Positions 1 to 8,630 of a stretch of DNA of 64,000 nucleotides are shown here, in pieces. The position numbers were made by a program, and so were the translations under genes. The stretch's first letter is position 1. Each line of letters opens with the position of its first letter. The DNA is from an uncultured Kordiimonas sp. Lineage in GTDB: Bacteria > Pseudomonadota > Alphaproteobacteria > Sphingomonadales > Kordiimonadaceae. The notes under the pieces were generated by a model. It saw only the letters and a list, made by a program, of their open reading frames with translations, did not search any database and was not told where the DNA came from. The stretch spans positions 1,364,001 to 1,428,000 of the forward strand of contig CANMRM010000001.1 in assembly GCA_947500295.1 (NCBI GenBank). Reading direction: 5' to 3'.

Positions 1-1000
1 GGATGCCATTAGCTTTGGCAAACGCGACTATATCGTGCACGGTCAGGAAATAGGGTGCATAGCCAAGCTCTTCCACAAGATCGAGCTCGCGCGTCAGAAT
101 GCCCCGTACTTTTTCAGGTAACCCGTCAGGGTAGCGCCAGCGCGCGCCTGCGTACGACAAATCTGCCAGATGCTGCTGTGGCGTCTTGCCTTCCGGTACA
201 GGCTCATGCGGGTAATTGTAGGAAAGCTCATCCAGCGAAAAATGGCATGCCTCTTTGATTTTGAGTGTATTTTGTATGGCGTCTGGATGGTCGGCGAACA
301 AACGCAGCATTTCTTCTGGCGGTTTGATGAAGCGCTCGGCGTTTGCTGCAAGAAGATAGCCTGCGTCTTCGATGCGTTTGTGTTCCCGGATACAGGTGAC
401 CACATCCGCGAGCACACGGCGATCGGGCGCATGGAACATTATATCGCCGGTGGCGACAAGAGGTGTTCCTGCGCGCATGGCACACTTGGCGAGTGCACCG
501 ATCCGTCGTTTATCTTCTCCCTGGTAGGTGTAGCTGGCTGCCAGAAAGAGGGGCCTATTGAGCTGTTCACGCAGGCCCCCAAGCATTTGCACATGGTCGT
601 CGGCGAGGATGCGATGCATGTCTGTTTCTTCCGGTAACAGGACAAACATCAACCCTGTGCTGAAAGCAATCACGTCATTCATGGAAAGATGACACTCCCC
701 CTTGGGAGCACGTCGATTGCCAACCGTCAGCAGCTCTGTCAGTCGGGCATATGCACACCGGTCGGTTGGATAGGCGAGCAGGGAAGGCGCATCCTGCAGG
801 TCAAGGCGACAGGCTGGCAGAAAAGCCAGTTCCTGTTCTTTAGCCGCTTTGTGGGCGCGCACTACGCCCGCCAGGCTGTTGCGATCCGTAATCGCCAAGG
901 CTTCAAGTTTTCTCAGCTTGGCCATGATGACCAGTTCTTCCGGGTGTGAGGCTCCGCGCAGAAAACTGAAATTGCTGGTGCATTGTAATTCGGCGTACAT
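1..1000 (-). CDS. dnaE2: Error-prone DNA polymerase DnaE2, N-terminal part (cut by window edge)
   Basis: This is the N-terminal third of the SOS-induced C-family polymerase that extends past DNA lesions together with ImuA and ImuB. Reading from the ATG at 998-1000, the protein opens with MYAELQCTSNFSFLRGASHP, the hallmark start of the DnaE2 PHP domain, and stays open for 333 codons to the left edge; the full-length family is about 1,050-1,100 residues. The gene starts 11 bp after the imuB stop, so it is the last gene of the imuA-imuB-dnaE2 operon, under the LexA box at 3382-3396. The polymerase catalytic residues lie outside the window. Replicative DnaE1 is unlikely, because the cassette context is diagnostic. 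Confidence 0.95.
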   Translation of the reverse strand, partial: MYAELQCTSNFSFLRGASHPEELVIMAKLRKLEALAITDRNSLAGVVRAHKAAKEQELAFLPACRLDLQDAPSLLAYPTDRCAYARLTELLTVGNRRAPKGECHLSMNDVIAFSTGLMFVLLPEETDMHRILADDHVQMLGGLREQLNRPLFLAASYTYQGEDKRRIGALAKCAMRAGTPLVATGDIMFHAPDRRVLADVVTCIREHKRIEDAGYLLAANAERFIKPPEEMLRLFADHPDAIQNTLKIKEACHFSLDELSYNYPHEPVPEGKTPQQHLADLSYAGARWRYPDGLPEKVRGILTRELDLVEELGYAPYFLTVHDIVAFAKANGI

Positions 1001-1011
1001 CAGGCGGCTCC

Positions 1012-2610
1012 TCAGGCAAAAAAGCCGTGCATGAACCAGCGCGGGCCATTGCCGTTGAGAGGGTCCTGTATCTGGTCACCAGCACGCACACCCGGTACGC
1101 CGTATAGGCCGCGACGGAACACCCAGAAGCGGGCGCCTTCTTCAACCTCTATGCGGTAATAATCGCGGGCCAGGGTTTCCGGGTCATCAGGTTCCAGTGC
1201 GTGCCACCATTCGGCGGCGATACGTTCCGGCCCCTCAGCATGGGCAACCTTATGATCAACCCGGCGCCACCGAAACCGGCGCGGTGCACCTTCCGGAACT
1301 TCAGCCATTACCTCCATGGCTTCAGGACGCATCAGAAGCCTGAGCGGCCGCGGTGCATGTGTTGTGGGCAGGCTGTGCCAGTCAAGTTTGTCGGAAAAGA
1401 GCGGGCTATAGGATTGTGCCCGTTCAGGGATATGACTGTGACGGTGTTTGAGTTGGGTTACAGCGCCAGCGCCTAGTCGCGCACTTAATCGGTCGAGAAC
1501 CTGGGCGGTTGCTTCTGCCTGCGCATCTTTCACTGTTGTGATCTGGCTGGGCGGCAGTTTTTCGCTTTCGCTGACGGACAGCATCAGAAGGTCAAAACCA
1601 AACCCGGACTGCAGGGTGTCGAGTTTTTCTGAAAACAACCGCATCAGGTGTGCAGCGTCCCGGCTGGGTCGGCTGGTGCCTATCCGGATATGCTGAACGC
1701 TGCCATCAACCCGGAAGGCACTGAGTGTCAGTCGCCTCACCCCCATGTCGGCACGGGCAAGTATGCTGATCATTCCTTCAATCAAGTCAGGTAACACGGC
1801 CTCGATTGCAGCCAGATGCTGTATGGGTTCGCTGAAAGCATGTCGAAGCCGCCAGAGAGGCAGGGGTTGCAGGGGTTCGATGGGTTCAGGTTTGAGCCCA
1901 AGTGCCTGATCAAGACGCATGAGCAGGTCACTAACATCTTTTGCGGGTTTACCACGAAACCTGCGGGCAAGAGCTGGTCGTGGCAGAACAAGGACATCGC
2001 CGACGCGCTTCAATCCCAACCGGTGAAGCGTTGTTACGCTGCCTGCATCCAACCGCAGGGCTTTCACTGGCAGAGGCGCCAGGGCTTTTGCTTTTTCCCC
2101 GGTTGTTATGGTCGCGCCTGGTGCATAGCGGGCAAGTGCCCAGGCGGCTCCTACCGTATCAGCGACAGCAACCTGCGCTTGAAACCCCGCTTCTGCCAGC
2201 CGCTCTGACAAATCCCTGATCAAATGCTGGTCCCCATCATACAGATGCCCACAACCGGTAATGTCCAGCAGCAAGCCATCACTGCCATCAATAGCTACCA
2301 GCGGTGTATAACGGTCGCACCAACGGGCGAGCGCGAGCAAAGCCTGAGCGTCCGCGGTTTCGTTGGCTGCCGCTGTGTCCAGCAGCGGCACAATGGCGCG
2401 CGCTTCGGCCAGCGTCATGCCGCTCATCAGCCCCTGCGCCTGTGCAACGGTTGATACAGCTTGCAGTTTCTGGGTCTGGTTGACCGTTTGCGTCAGGGCA
2501 AAGGCCTTATCCGGCTGCGCGGCTTTCCTGCGCCGTTTGCCGGTGGTCTGTATCCGGACCCAACGGTTGATGGACCATTGAGGGAACCATATGGAAGCGA
2601 TGATGCGCAT
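1012..2610 (-). CDS. imuB: ImuB, catalytically inactive Y-family polymerase-like protein
   Basis: This 532-residue protein is the hub of the SOS mutasome; in the family it links DnaE2 and ImuA to the beta sliding clamp and does not itself polymerise. The start MRIIASIWFPQW (ATG at 2608-2610) matches the family; a longer reading to 2766 adds 52 residues of unlikely composition that overlap imuA further. The Y-family fold is visible in LLLDITGCGHLYDG. A QPLPLW stretch near the middle resembles the known clamp-binding motif QLPLW. The C-terminus ends in RWFMHGFFA, usual for ImuB. The gene overlaps the end of imuA by about 104 bp and precedes dnaE2 by 11 bp. Confidence 0.95.
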   Translation of the reverse strand: MRIIASIWFPQWSINRWVRIQTTGKRRRKAAQPDKAFALTQTVNQTQKLQAVSTVAQAQGLMSGMTLAEARAIVPLLDTAAANETADAQALLALARWCDRYTPLVAIDGSDGLLLDITGCGHLYDGDQHLIRDLSERLAEAGFQAQVAVADTVGAAWALARYAPGATITTGEKAKALAPLPVKALRLDAGSVTTLHRLGLKRVGDVLVLPRPALARRFRGKPAKDVSDLLMRLDQALGLKPEPIEPLQPLPLWRLRHAFSEPIQHLAAIEAVLPDLIEGMISILARADMGVRRLTLSAFRVDGSVQHIRIGTSRPSRDAAHLMRLFSEKLDTLQSGFGFDLLMLSVSESEKLPPSQITTVKDAQAEATAQVLDRLSARLGAGAVTQLKHRHSHIPERAQSYSPLFSDKLDWHSLPTTHAPRPLRLLMRPEAMEVMAEVPEGAPRRFRWRRVDHKVAHAEGPERIAAEWWHALEPDDPETLARDYYRIEVEEGARFWVFRRGLYGVPGVRAGDQIQDPLNGNGPRWFMHGFFA

Positions 2611-3355
2611 CCTGCCACTCCAGAAGGGTTTTTCGGGGTAATTCGCCGCCCCGGTGTTTGTGTAAAAGGGCCTGCAGGCAAGGGCGGCCCGTCCAGCTAG
2701 ATTCAGCGTTGGCTGCATCATGGCGGGAGGGGCGTGCTTCAATCCGCCAGCGACTGTAGGCAACACTTTGCGGCGGCATTTCTGAACGCATCAGCAGAAG
2801 ACAGCGTGCTTCATGGGCCTGCACGGCAAGCGAAAGCCGCCTGCTGCTTGTCAGGTCAATATCCGAGAGTTCACCAATGACGGCAGTAAAGGCACCAGAT
2901 TTGATGGCTTCTTCAAGCGCCCATAAACTGTCTGCCTGAGATGGAGCCTTCACCAGTACAAATTGATCCGGATTGATCGCAAGGCCCTTGAGGCCATGCC
3001 CATAAGGAACACCTTGCTCGCGCAACAAATCCGGGCTGGTTACCCATAAAAATGGTTTTCCATCAGAGGGTATGGAGGAGAGTGCCCATGCCATTGCTGT
3101 TGCATGGTCCCGTTGATGTGGAGCCCATAATTCATGGAGCCAGCCAGCTGGAAACCCGGTTGGTGTTGCCTCTGGTTCTGCATCGGGGGATTCCGCTTGC
3201 AGTATTGCGGGCCCTTGTGTTGCCGGGTCAAGTTGGGCGAGCGCTATACGCAGGGAGTGCAGTCTTGCGACTTTATCAAGCGTGTTTTGGTCCTGTCCGT
3301 TATCCGACAGGCCGTATGGCTGAACATGGTTATCATTGATGGCGGTGACATGCAT
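2507..3355 (-). CDS. imuA: ImuA, SOS mutasome accessory protein
   Basis: ImuA is the RecA/SulA-like accessory protein of the ImuA-ImuB-DnaE2 translesion system. I place the start at the ATG at 3353-3355 (MHVTAINDN), giving 282 residues. An upstream ATG at 3400 would put the LexA operator (3382-3396) inside the coding region. Family features include GFPAGWLHELW near residue 70 and the core around FLWVTSPDLLREQGVPYGHGL, followed by the conserved SRRLSLAVQAHEARCLLL. The C-terminal 34 codons overlap imuB in another frame, an unusually long overlap that suggests translational coupling. It is the first gene of the SOS operon. Confidence 0.9.
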   Translation of the reverse strand: MHVTAINDNHVQPYGLSDNGQDQNTLDKVARLHSLRIALAQLDPATQGPAILQAESPDAEPEATPTGFPAGWLHELWAPHQRDHATAMAWALSSIPSDGKPFLWVTSPDLLREQGVPYGHGLKGLAINPDQFVLVKAPSQADSLWALEEAIKSGAFTAVIGELSDIDLTSSRRLSLAVQAHEARCLLLMRSEMPPQSVAYSRWRIEARPSRHDAANAESSWTGRPCLQALLHKHRGGELPRKTLLEWQDAHHRFHMVPSMVHQPLGPDTDHRQTAQESRAAG

Positions 3356-3381
3356 GATGGTATAGCGACTCGTTCTCATTT

Positions 3382-3396
3382 GTTCACTATTTGTTC
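3382..3396. promoter_or_regulatory. LexA (SOS) operator, alphaproteobacterial GTTC-N7-GTTC type
   Basis: The sequence GTTC-ACTATTT-GTTC is an exact match to the direct-repeat LexA box known from Alphaproteobacteria. It ends 26 bp before the imuA start. A third GTTC lies just outside it at 3372-3375. The position over the expected promoter fits SOS repression of the whole cassette. Confidence 0.85.
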
Positions 3397-3431
3397 TCAC
3401 TTTTTTATGTAAAAGTCAAGCTAGGTACAAC

Positions 3432-3454
3432 CCCAGGGTGGTTCCCTGGGAACC
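3432..3454. other. Overlapping inverted repeats in the imuA / binding-protein gap
   Basis: The divergent gap 3356-3571 holds CCCAGGG-TGGTT-CCCTGGG (3432-3450), overlapped by the perfect palindrome GGTTCC-CTG-GGAACC (3440-3454). There is no T-tract, so a terminator is unlikely. It could be an operator for the binding-protein pair. No known site type is matched. Confidence 0.35.
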
Positions 3455-3571
3455 AGTTAAGCTGATAGTAACGCCAACAGGGCTATGTGGAATTTACCTT
3501 GGAAATACTCTTGCCAAGCTATCGAACATACAGGACTATGCTCGTCTGCCTTGGGGGCGGAAAGTAAACAT

Positions 3572-4390
3572 ATGCCACAAAAAACAAAAACAGCCCCGCG
3601 GCTTTGCCTGACATTCATACTGTTGCTTGCGGCTTTTGGCGCACAAGCTCAGGAAGCACCAGAAAACACCAAAATTGCAGACCCTCTAACCTGCCGTATT
3701 CATTTTACGCGCAGCTGGGAAGATTATGGTGCGGAAATGGGAACCGTTCCGACCAGTGAGTTCTACCGGCAACTGGAAAGCGTGTTTGCAGACGTCGGCG
3801 TTCGATTGGAGCCAGAGCCTTTTGTACCCTGGAGCCGTGCTATCGAACAGGTTGTGAGAGGTACAGGTCATGGCCTTTCAGTCGCCCTTGAAACTCCTGA
3901 AAGAGCAGAAGTCCTGGCATTTCTGGGGCCGATTTTCCGATCCAGATGGAATGCCTACAAAAAGCAGGGTGCGGGTGATCCTGATTTAAACAATCCGAAA
4001 GTGGGTGTTTACAGCACGTACGCGAATCTGGCGCCGGTCCAAAAAGCTGTTGAAGACATCAATGGTGAAATTGTCGGCATGCCCCTGCCGCGCCTGAGCA
4101 GGCTGCTGGAGGAAAACCGGATCGACATTCTATATGCACCAGCCATCGGGATCGGGTACCTGCAGGAAAGAATGAATCTCGCACTGGAAAAAATCCCCGG
4201 TATTGAGTTCGAAATGCTGTCGTATGTTGCCATCCGCAAAGACGCCCCTTGCATGAAACACCAGGACGCGTTGAACGAAGCCCTGATAGCCTGGAGCAAA
4301 ACCGAAATTGCTCAGTCCTACGCTGTTGCCTCACCGCTCAGCCGCACATTCACCGAAGTTCTGGAAAGCGCGAAGAAGTACAGGCAATGA
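3572..4390 (+). CDS. Exported solute-binding-like protein (SBP_bac_3 fold), first of a pair
   Basis: This 272-residue protein looks like a periplasmic amino-acid-type binding domain. A Sec signal peptide (RLCLTFILLLAAFGAQAQ, residues about 10-28) is followed by a two-lobed region with family-like segments such as GHGLSVALETPERAEVLAFLG and PKVGVYSTYANL. The start at 3572 was chosen because it places the signal peptide at the N-terminus; an upstream in-frame ATG at 3485 adds 29 residues of no recognisable character. The stop overlaps the next start (ATGA), so the pair is co-translated. No ABC permease or ATPase lies nearby, which makes a sensing or adaptor role as likely as transport. Confidence 0.7.
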   Translation: MPQKTKTAPRLCLTFILLLAAFGAQAQEAPENTKIADPLTCRIHFTRSWEDYGAEMGTVPTSEFYRQLESVFADVGVRLEPEPFVPWSRAIEQVVRGTGHGLSVALETPERAEVLAFLGPIFRSRWNAYKKQGAGDPDLNNPKVGVYSTYANLAPVQKAVEDINGEIVGMPLPRLSRLLEENRIDILYAPAIGIGYLQERMNLALEKIPGIEFEMLSYVAIRKDAPCMKHQDALNEALIAWSKTEIAQSYAVASPLSRTFTEVLESAKKYRQ

Positions 4391-5121
4391 AAACCAAATT
4401 ACATATATTGCTGGCAGGCTTGATTGCCGGGCTAAGCTGGCCCACGCTTGCACAAGAGTGTGTCGTGGCCTTCCCTGAGCGCCTCGGTAACTGGGCAGAC
4501 GTGAAAGACGGCCGCTATAGTGGCCCTTTGATCGAGTCAACGGACAGCATATTGAAAGCTGCTGGTATTTCGGCAAAGCACCACGGCGAAGATCGATGGC
4601 AAAACATTCTTTCCAAATTCGATGCCGGCGATATCGACATTCTGGCCGTTGCGGTCAAAACGCCGGAACGGGAGCAAACCATGCAGTTTGTCGGCCCTTG
4701 GCTCAACTATCGCTGGGGGCCTTTTTATCTGGAAGGCACTGATGTTACTTCAATGGAAACACCCCGTGTCGGTGTCAATCGGGCACTGCAGGGTGTTTGG
4801 CCCATTCCAACCTATTTGACCCGCCTGCACGGCGAGGCGCACTGGGATACGCCCGAGCAACTGATGCAAAAGCTCTCGCGTGGGGAAATTGATGTCATTC
4901 TCGGTGAATATGAAGCCATCCTCACCCGTGCAAGTGAGCTCAACATCGCTGTACGTGAGCTGCCAAATACCGAAATGCGGCTCACCGCTTATATGGCGAT
5001 CAACAAGAAAAGTGCGTGCGCTTCGGTTTCAACCCGACTTGATCGTGCCATAAGGGACTGGAAACAACAGGGTGGTTGGGATTCGCTTTTGGTGGCCGTG
5101 CAGAATACGGGACGACGCTGA
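4387..5121 (+). CDS. Exported solute-binding-like protein (SBP_bac_3 fold), second of a pair
   Basis: This 244-residue protein is a probable paralogue of its upstream neighbour. The signal peptide is KLHILLAGLIAGLSWPTLAQ, then a binding-protein-like body with DIDILAVAVKTPEREQTMQFVG and RVGVNRALQGVW; the segment TPERxxxxxFxGP is shared by both proteins. It starts inside the previous stop codon. The two genes face the amine oxidase gene and end 4 bp from it. With no transporter subunits beside them, the ligand and partner are unknown. Confidence 0.7.
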   Translation: MKTKLHILLAGLIAGLSWPTLAQECVVAFPERLGNWADVKDGRYSGPLIESTDSILKAAGISAKHHGEDRWQNILSKFDAGDIDILAVAVKTPEREQTMQFVGPWLNYRWGPFYLEGTDVTSMETPRVGVNRALQGVWPIPTYLTRLHGEAHWDTPEQLMQKLSRGEIDVILGEYEAILTRASELNIAVRELPNTEMRLTAYMAINKKSACASVSTRLDRAIRDWKQQGGWDSLLVAVQNTGRR

Positions 5122-5125
5122 CCTG

Positions 5126-6589
5126 TCAGGCTTCCAGACGGTCGATCACCTCAAAGGCAGCCCGTTCGCCTGACTCCATCGCACCTTCCATACCGCGGTC
5201 CAGTCGCGCCGTGTGTTCACCGGCAAAAAAGATGTTGCCCGATGGTGCGCCAATAGTGGGCACAATACGGCTTACCTGTCCCGGTGCCCAAGCGGCATAT
5301 GTGCCACCTACATTCTGGTCCTGTTGCCATGACCAGGTCCGTACAGGCCGGATCGCTCCCTTGGTTGCAGGCCGCGCCGCATGAATTTCACCGAGCAATA
5401 AAGTGAGCGCATCCGTGTCTGACATACCATCAAGTGTTTTTGCGGCCAGGCCTGTTGACCAGGTTTTAAGGTAGGCCGGTCCGTCATCTGCACCGGCTGC
5501 AATAAACAAGCGACCGGCCAGGGTGTCGGTCCAGTAAGTGAGCGGCATACCGTCCTGTTCCCAAAAGGGGCTCTCGATTTCAAAAAAGCCCTGATACACC
5601 CTGGAGTAGGGAACGGACCTGAAGGCTGCCACCCTGTCAGTGGGCACCGCACCATCAAACGCCACTTTGCCAAGTGCCTTCAATGGCAGGGTAATTACAG
5701 CAGCCTTCGCACGTACGGCACCGCCGTTAGTGCTCTTGAGCAGCACCTGCCCGCCGGTTTGTTCAACGCCTGCCAGGCGGAATCCATGCCGCACGGAAGT
5801 TTTCAGGGATTCCGCCATGCGGATAGGGATTTGCTGGTTGCCACCGACAATCTGGAAAGTAGGTGATGTACCGGGTTCCATAAAGGCGAACTGTCGCCTG
5901 ATCCAGGCCGCATTATAAAAGTGCATCATTGCGGAAATTGTGTCGCCGCCATCCCCATATGTCGGATTAATGTCGGTCAGAAGGCGAATTTGCTCATCGC
6001 CGAGCCCTGTTTTTCTCAGGGTTGATGCCAGCGAAATATCATAAGGATGAAACTCGCTGTCAAGCCAGTCTTCCGTATTCTGGACCGGGTTAAGGCGACC
6101 AATGAGGGCGCGCATCCGTTCCCAGGGGAACTGGCCCCGGTTGTCATCATCAAACGGGTTCAGGTCGCTTTCGCCCCATGCATTCCGGTCGGCAAATGTC
6201 TGTTTTTCAAAGTGCATGGCTGTGCCGCGTTGCCGAAGCACCGGGTTTGACGCGCCGGGATTGTAGCGCTCCAGCCCCAGGTCGTCTGCCGCAGCAACCA
6301 TCCGGGCATAGCCGTTGCCGATCGATTGGCCGCCAAGTTCCTGTACACCGTTCATGTCGGTCAGGGAATAAACCCGACCGCCGATACGGTTCTGTGCTTC
6401 AAGCACGAGGACTTTCAGGCCCTGTTCTTCCAGATGCCTTGCCGCGTTTAATCCAGCGAGGCCTGCGCCGACAACCGCCACATCGCAGTCGAGGGTGCGT
6501 GCAAACGCAATGGAGCCCACTGCCGGTGCCGCGATCGCAGCGGCGCTGCCAAGCAAAAACCTGCGGCGGTTTATGTGTGTCCAGCTCAT
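5126..6589 (-). CDS. Tat-exported flavin-containing amine oxidase
   Basis: This 487-residue flavoprotein probably oxidises an amine, or a related C-N or C-H bond, in the periplasm. A twin-arginine signal (NRRRFLLGSAAAIAA, residues about 7-21) precedes a Rossmann FAD motif VVGAGLAGLNAARHLEEQG, the GG-doublet NRIGGRVYSL and the C-terminal FAD-binding GNIFFAGEHTARLDRG typical of the monoamine oxidase family. The start at 6589 has an upstream GGGG and puts the Tat signal first; a start at 6610 is possible but adds seven residues. It diverges from the VOC-TRAP operon, with a copy of the shared palindrome between them. Confidence 0.88.
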   Translation of the reverse strand: MSWTHINRRRFLLGSAAAIAAPAVGSIAFARTLDCDVAVVGAGLAGLNAARHLEEQGLKVLVLEAQNRIGGRVYSLTDMNGVQELGGQSIGNGYARMVAAADDLGLERYNPGASNPVLRQRGTAMHFEKQTFADRNAWGESDLNPFDDDNRGQFPWERMRALIGRLNPVQNTEDWLDSEFHPYDISLASTLRKTGLGDEQIRLLTDINPTYGDGGDTISAMMHFYNAAWIRRQFAFMEPGTSPTFQIVGGNQQIPIRMAESLKTSVRHGFRLAGVEQTGGQVLLKSTNGGAVRAKAAVITLPLKALGKVAFDGAVPTDRVAAFRSVPYSRVYQGFFEIESPFWEQDGMPLTYWTDTLAGRLFIAAGADDGPAYLKTWSTGLAAKTLDGMSDTDALTLLLGEIHAARPATKGAIRPVRTWSWQQDQNVGGTYAAWAPGQVSRIVPTIGAPSGNIFFAGEHTARLDRGMEGAMESGERAAFEVIDRLEA

Positions 6590-6679
6590 GTATTTTTCCC
6601 CGAATAGCAATAATATGAGCCGATTTTATTGAGCGCCGCTGCTTAGGCCCAAGACATAGATCAAGACGGCATTGTAAAA

Positions 6680-6697
6680 TGATATAAACTTATAACA
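6680..6697. promoter_or_regulatory. Candidate shared operator, site 1 (weak)
   Basis: TGATATAAACTTATAACA lies between the divergent amine oxidase and VOC genes. By eye it matches 13 of 18 positions of the consensus TGTTATATCGATATAACA seen in other promoter gaps here. The right half-site TATAACA is intact and the left one is degenerate. Confidence 0.4.
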
Positions 6698-6782
6698 TTT
6701 ATTGTAAAATATTGATATACGTCATGTTGAAAAAAGCAGGATTTGGCCACCATCACTCAGAAAAATGGGATAGTCGGTTCCG

Positions 6783-7694
6783 ATGACAGAAAAACAGGGA
6801 TTTGACCGGGAAGGTCTGATCAAGGCGGCAACTGTAAGCGCAGCGGATGCAGCCGCGCTTGCCGGCACCTACCAGCAGTATTTCGGGCTGAATGTCGCCG
6901 AGCAGGGCACAGTGTCACCCGACCTTGCCGCAAGCTGGGGCGCTCCCGGCATGGCGGGGCAGCCCACCTATCTGATGACCTCAAGCAGCAAGACACCCAT
7001 TTTCGTCCGCATTGTCGAGAACCCCGGCATGCCAGCCTATACACCGCTTCGCACGTATGGTTGGAACGCGATGGAAATATGCGTGGAGGATGTTCATGCC
7101 CTGCACGCAAAACTGCAAGGGTCGCCGTTTAATATTATCGGCCCGCCGGTTGAGTTGGAGATTTCCAACATCTTTATTCCGATGCAGGCGATCGGGCCGG
7201 AAAATGAGGTACTGTTTCTGAATGAAGTGCACGGAAATATGCTCAATGAAGATCTGCCAAAAGCGGCTGCGCCGGTGGACCATATTTTTATCATGGTGCT
7301 GGCCACGCCCGATCGCGAAAAGGCCATCGAGTTTTATACCTCCAAGTTCGGTTGGCGAGAGGGCGACAGCTACAACCTCACTTATACCGTGATCAACAAT
7401 GCATTCGGGCTGGATGCAAACCATAAAACAGATATCACCACCACGGGGGTTGGTCGTCTGGTCAACAATGAAATTGACCAGTATCCCGCGGAAACCACAG
7501 AGCGCGACCAAGCAACCGGCATGCTGCCGCCAGGCATTGCCGCGGTTACCTACATGGTCAAGTCTCTCGATGGGCTCGACGTTGATTTCCTTACGGAGCC
7601 AGCGGAGCGCCCTGGTGCGATGTATCAGGGGCGTCGTTCCGCCTGTTGTCTTGGTGCCGCAGGCGAGCTCATTGAGCTGGTCGAGATCGATTGA
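6783..7694 (+). CDS. Two-domain VOC (glyoxalase/dioxygenase fold) protein
   Basis: This 303-residue cytoplasmic protein has two vicinal-oxygen-chelate domains, about residues 10-140 and 155-300. Visible features are GWNAMEICVEDVHALHAKL in the first half and VDHIFIMVLATPDREKAIEFYTSKFGW in the second, with ELIELVEID at the C-terminus supplying a family-type Glu. Family members are metal-dependent dioxygenases, isomerases or lyases, so the reaction cannot be given. It is the first gene of the operon running through the methyltransferase, TRAP transporter and FAD oxidase, which suggests it acts on the imported compound. Confidence 0.75.
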   Translation: MTEKQGFDREGLIKAATVSAADAAALAGTYQQYFGLNVAEQGTVSPDLAASWGAPGMAGQPTYLMTSSSKTPIFVRIVENPGMPAYTPLRTYGWNAMEICVEDVHALHAKLQGSPFNIIGPPVELEISNIFIPMQAIGPENEVLFLNEVHGNMLNEDLPKAAAPVDHIFIMVLATPDREKAIEFYTSKFGWREGDSYNLTYTVINNAFGLDANHKTDITTTGVGRLVNNEIDQYPAETTERDQATGMLPPGIAAVTYMVKSLDGLDVDFLTEPAERPGAMYQGRRSACCLGAAGELIELVEID

Positions 7695-7707
7695 GGCAGG
7701 TGGGGTC

Positions 7708-8595
7708 ATGAAAGGTGCGAGCAAAACGGCAGAAATGGTGGCGGCAGTACGTGCCGCTTATCACTATGGGCCGGAAGCAGCTCTGTTCGATGATCCCTTT
7801 GCGAGCCGTATGCTCGGGCCGGTGTTTCGCCTGAAATGTTCGGTTCCGTTCCTGCGCGAACATTATATGCGTCAGGGTATGTTCAAGCATCTGAAGTCTT
7901 CCCTGAGTGTTTTGTCGCGTGCCCGCTACTGCGAAGAACAGCTTGCCCAAGGAGTTACCGCCGGCATTCGTCAATATGTTCTTTTGGGTGCAGGGTTTGA
8001 TACGTTTGCACTGCGCGCTGATGAGCGGTTTTCTGCCCTCACTGTATTTGAGGTCGATACACCGGAAAGTCAGGCAGTAAAGCGTAAGCGTGTCGCTGCC
8101 TGCAGCCGGCAGTCGAATGTAGACCACCGGTTCGTGCCGGTGGACTTCACGCGCGACAAGGTTGAAGAACAGCTTCTTGCCAACGGTTTTGATCCTGAAA
8201 GCCCGGGCTTCTTCAGTTGGCAGGGTGTGCTGATCTATCTTGATAAAGAAACGATCCGGCGCTCCCTTGAGGGACTGGCCTCCATCACCGCCGCCGGGAG
8301 CCGGCTTATCGCGGACTTTATGGACGGTCGGCTTTTTGAAGCGGACTATCTGAAAACGATTCCGGAAACAGCCGCGGATGTGCAGCGCCTGATGGATTAT
8401 ACTGCCGCGAGGGGAGAACCTATCGTATCCGGGTTTGTACCGGCGGAGTTCGGAGAGCTGGCGCAATCAGTGGGCTGGAAACTGATTGACACGGTCACGT
8501 CCCGGGATCATGCGGCACCGCATCTTGAGGGCGAGCCTGATTATCGCTGGCCGACGGAATATGATCATTTGGTAACACTGGAACGTGTGCAGTAG
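7708..8595 (+). CDS. SAM-dependent methyltransferase, LCMT/TcmP-like family
   Basis: This 295-residue class I methyltransferase belongs to the leucine carboxyl methyltransferase-like family common in actinobacteria and proteobacteria. Visible features are the N-terminal ALFDDPFASRML, SAM motif I VLLGAGFDTFALR (about residue 90) and VFEVDTPESQAVKRKR. In that family, members methylate carboxylates or hydroxyls of small molecules. The start at 7708 has an AGGTGGGG ribosome site 13 bp after the VOC stop. Its place between the VOC and TRAP genes suggests a role in modifying the transported metabolite; the substrate is unknown. Confidence 0.8.
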   Translation: MKGASKTAEMVAAVRAAYHYGPEAALFDDPFASRMLGPVFRLKCSVPFLREHYMRQGMFKHLKSSLSVLSRARYCEEQLAQGVTAGIRQYVLLGAGFDTFALRADERFSALTVFEVDTPESQAVKRKRVAACSRQSNVDHRFVPVDFTRDKVEEQLLANGFDPESPGFFSWQGVLIYLDKETIRRSLEGLASITAAGSRLIADFMDGRLFEADYLKTIPETAADVQRLMDYTAARGEPIVSGFVPAEFGELAQSVGWKLIDTVTSRDHAAPHLEGEPDYRWPTEYDHLVTLERVQ

Positions 8596-8630
8596 GCTGA
8601 GCACAGCAGTTGGTTTTGAGGGGAGTTAAA

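Noticed and set aside
170-637. Plus-strand reading frame of 155 codons inside the dnaE2 region
   Set aside because: It lies opposite the clear DnaE2 PHP-domain frame and has no family features.
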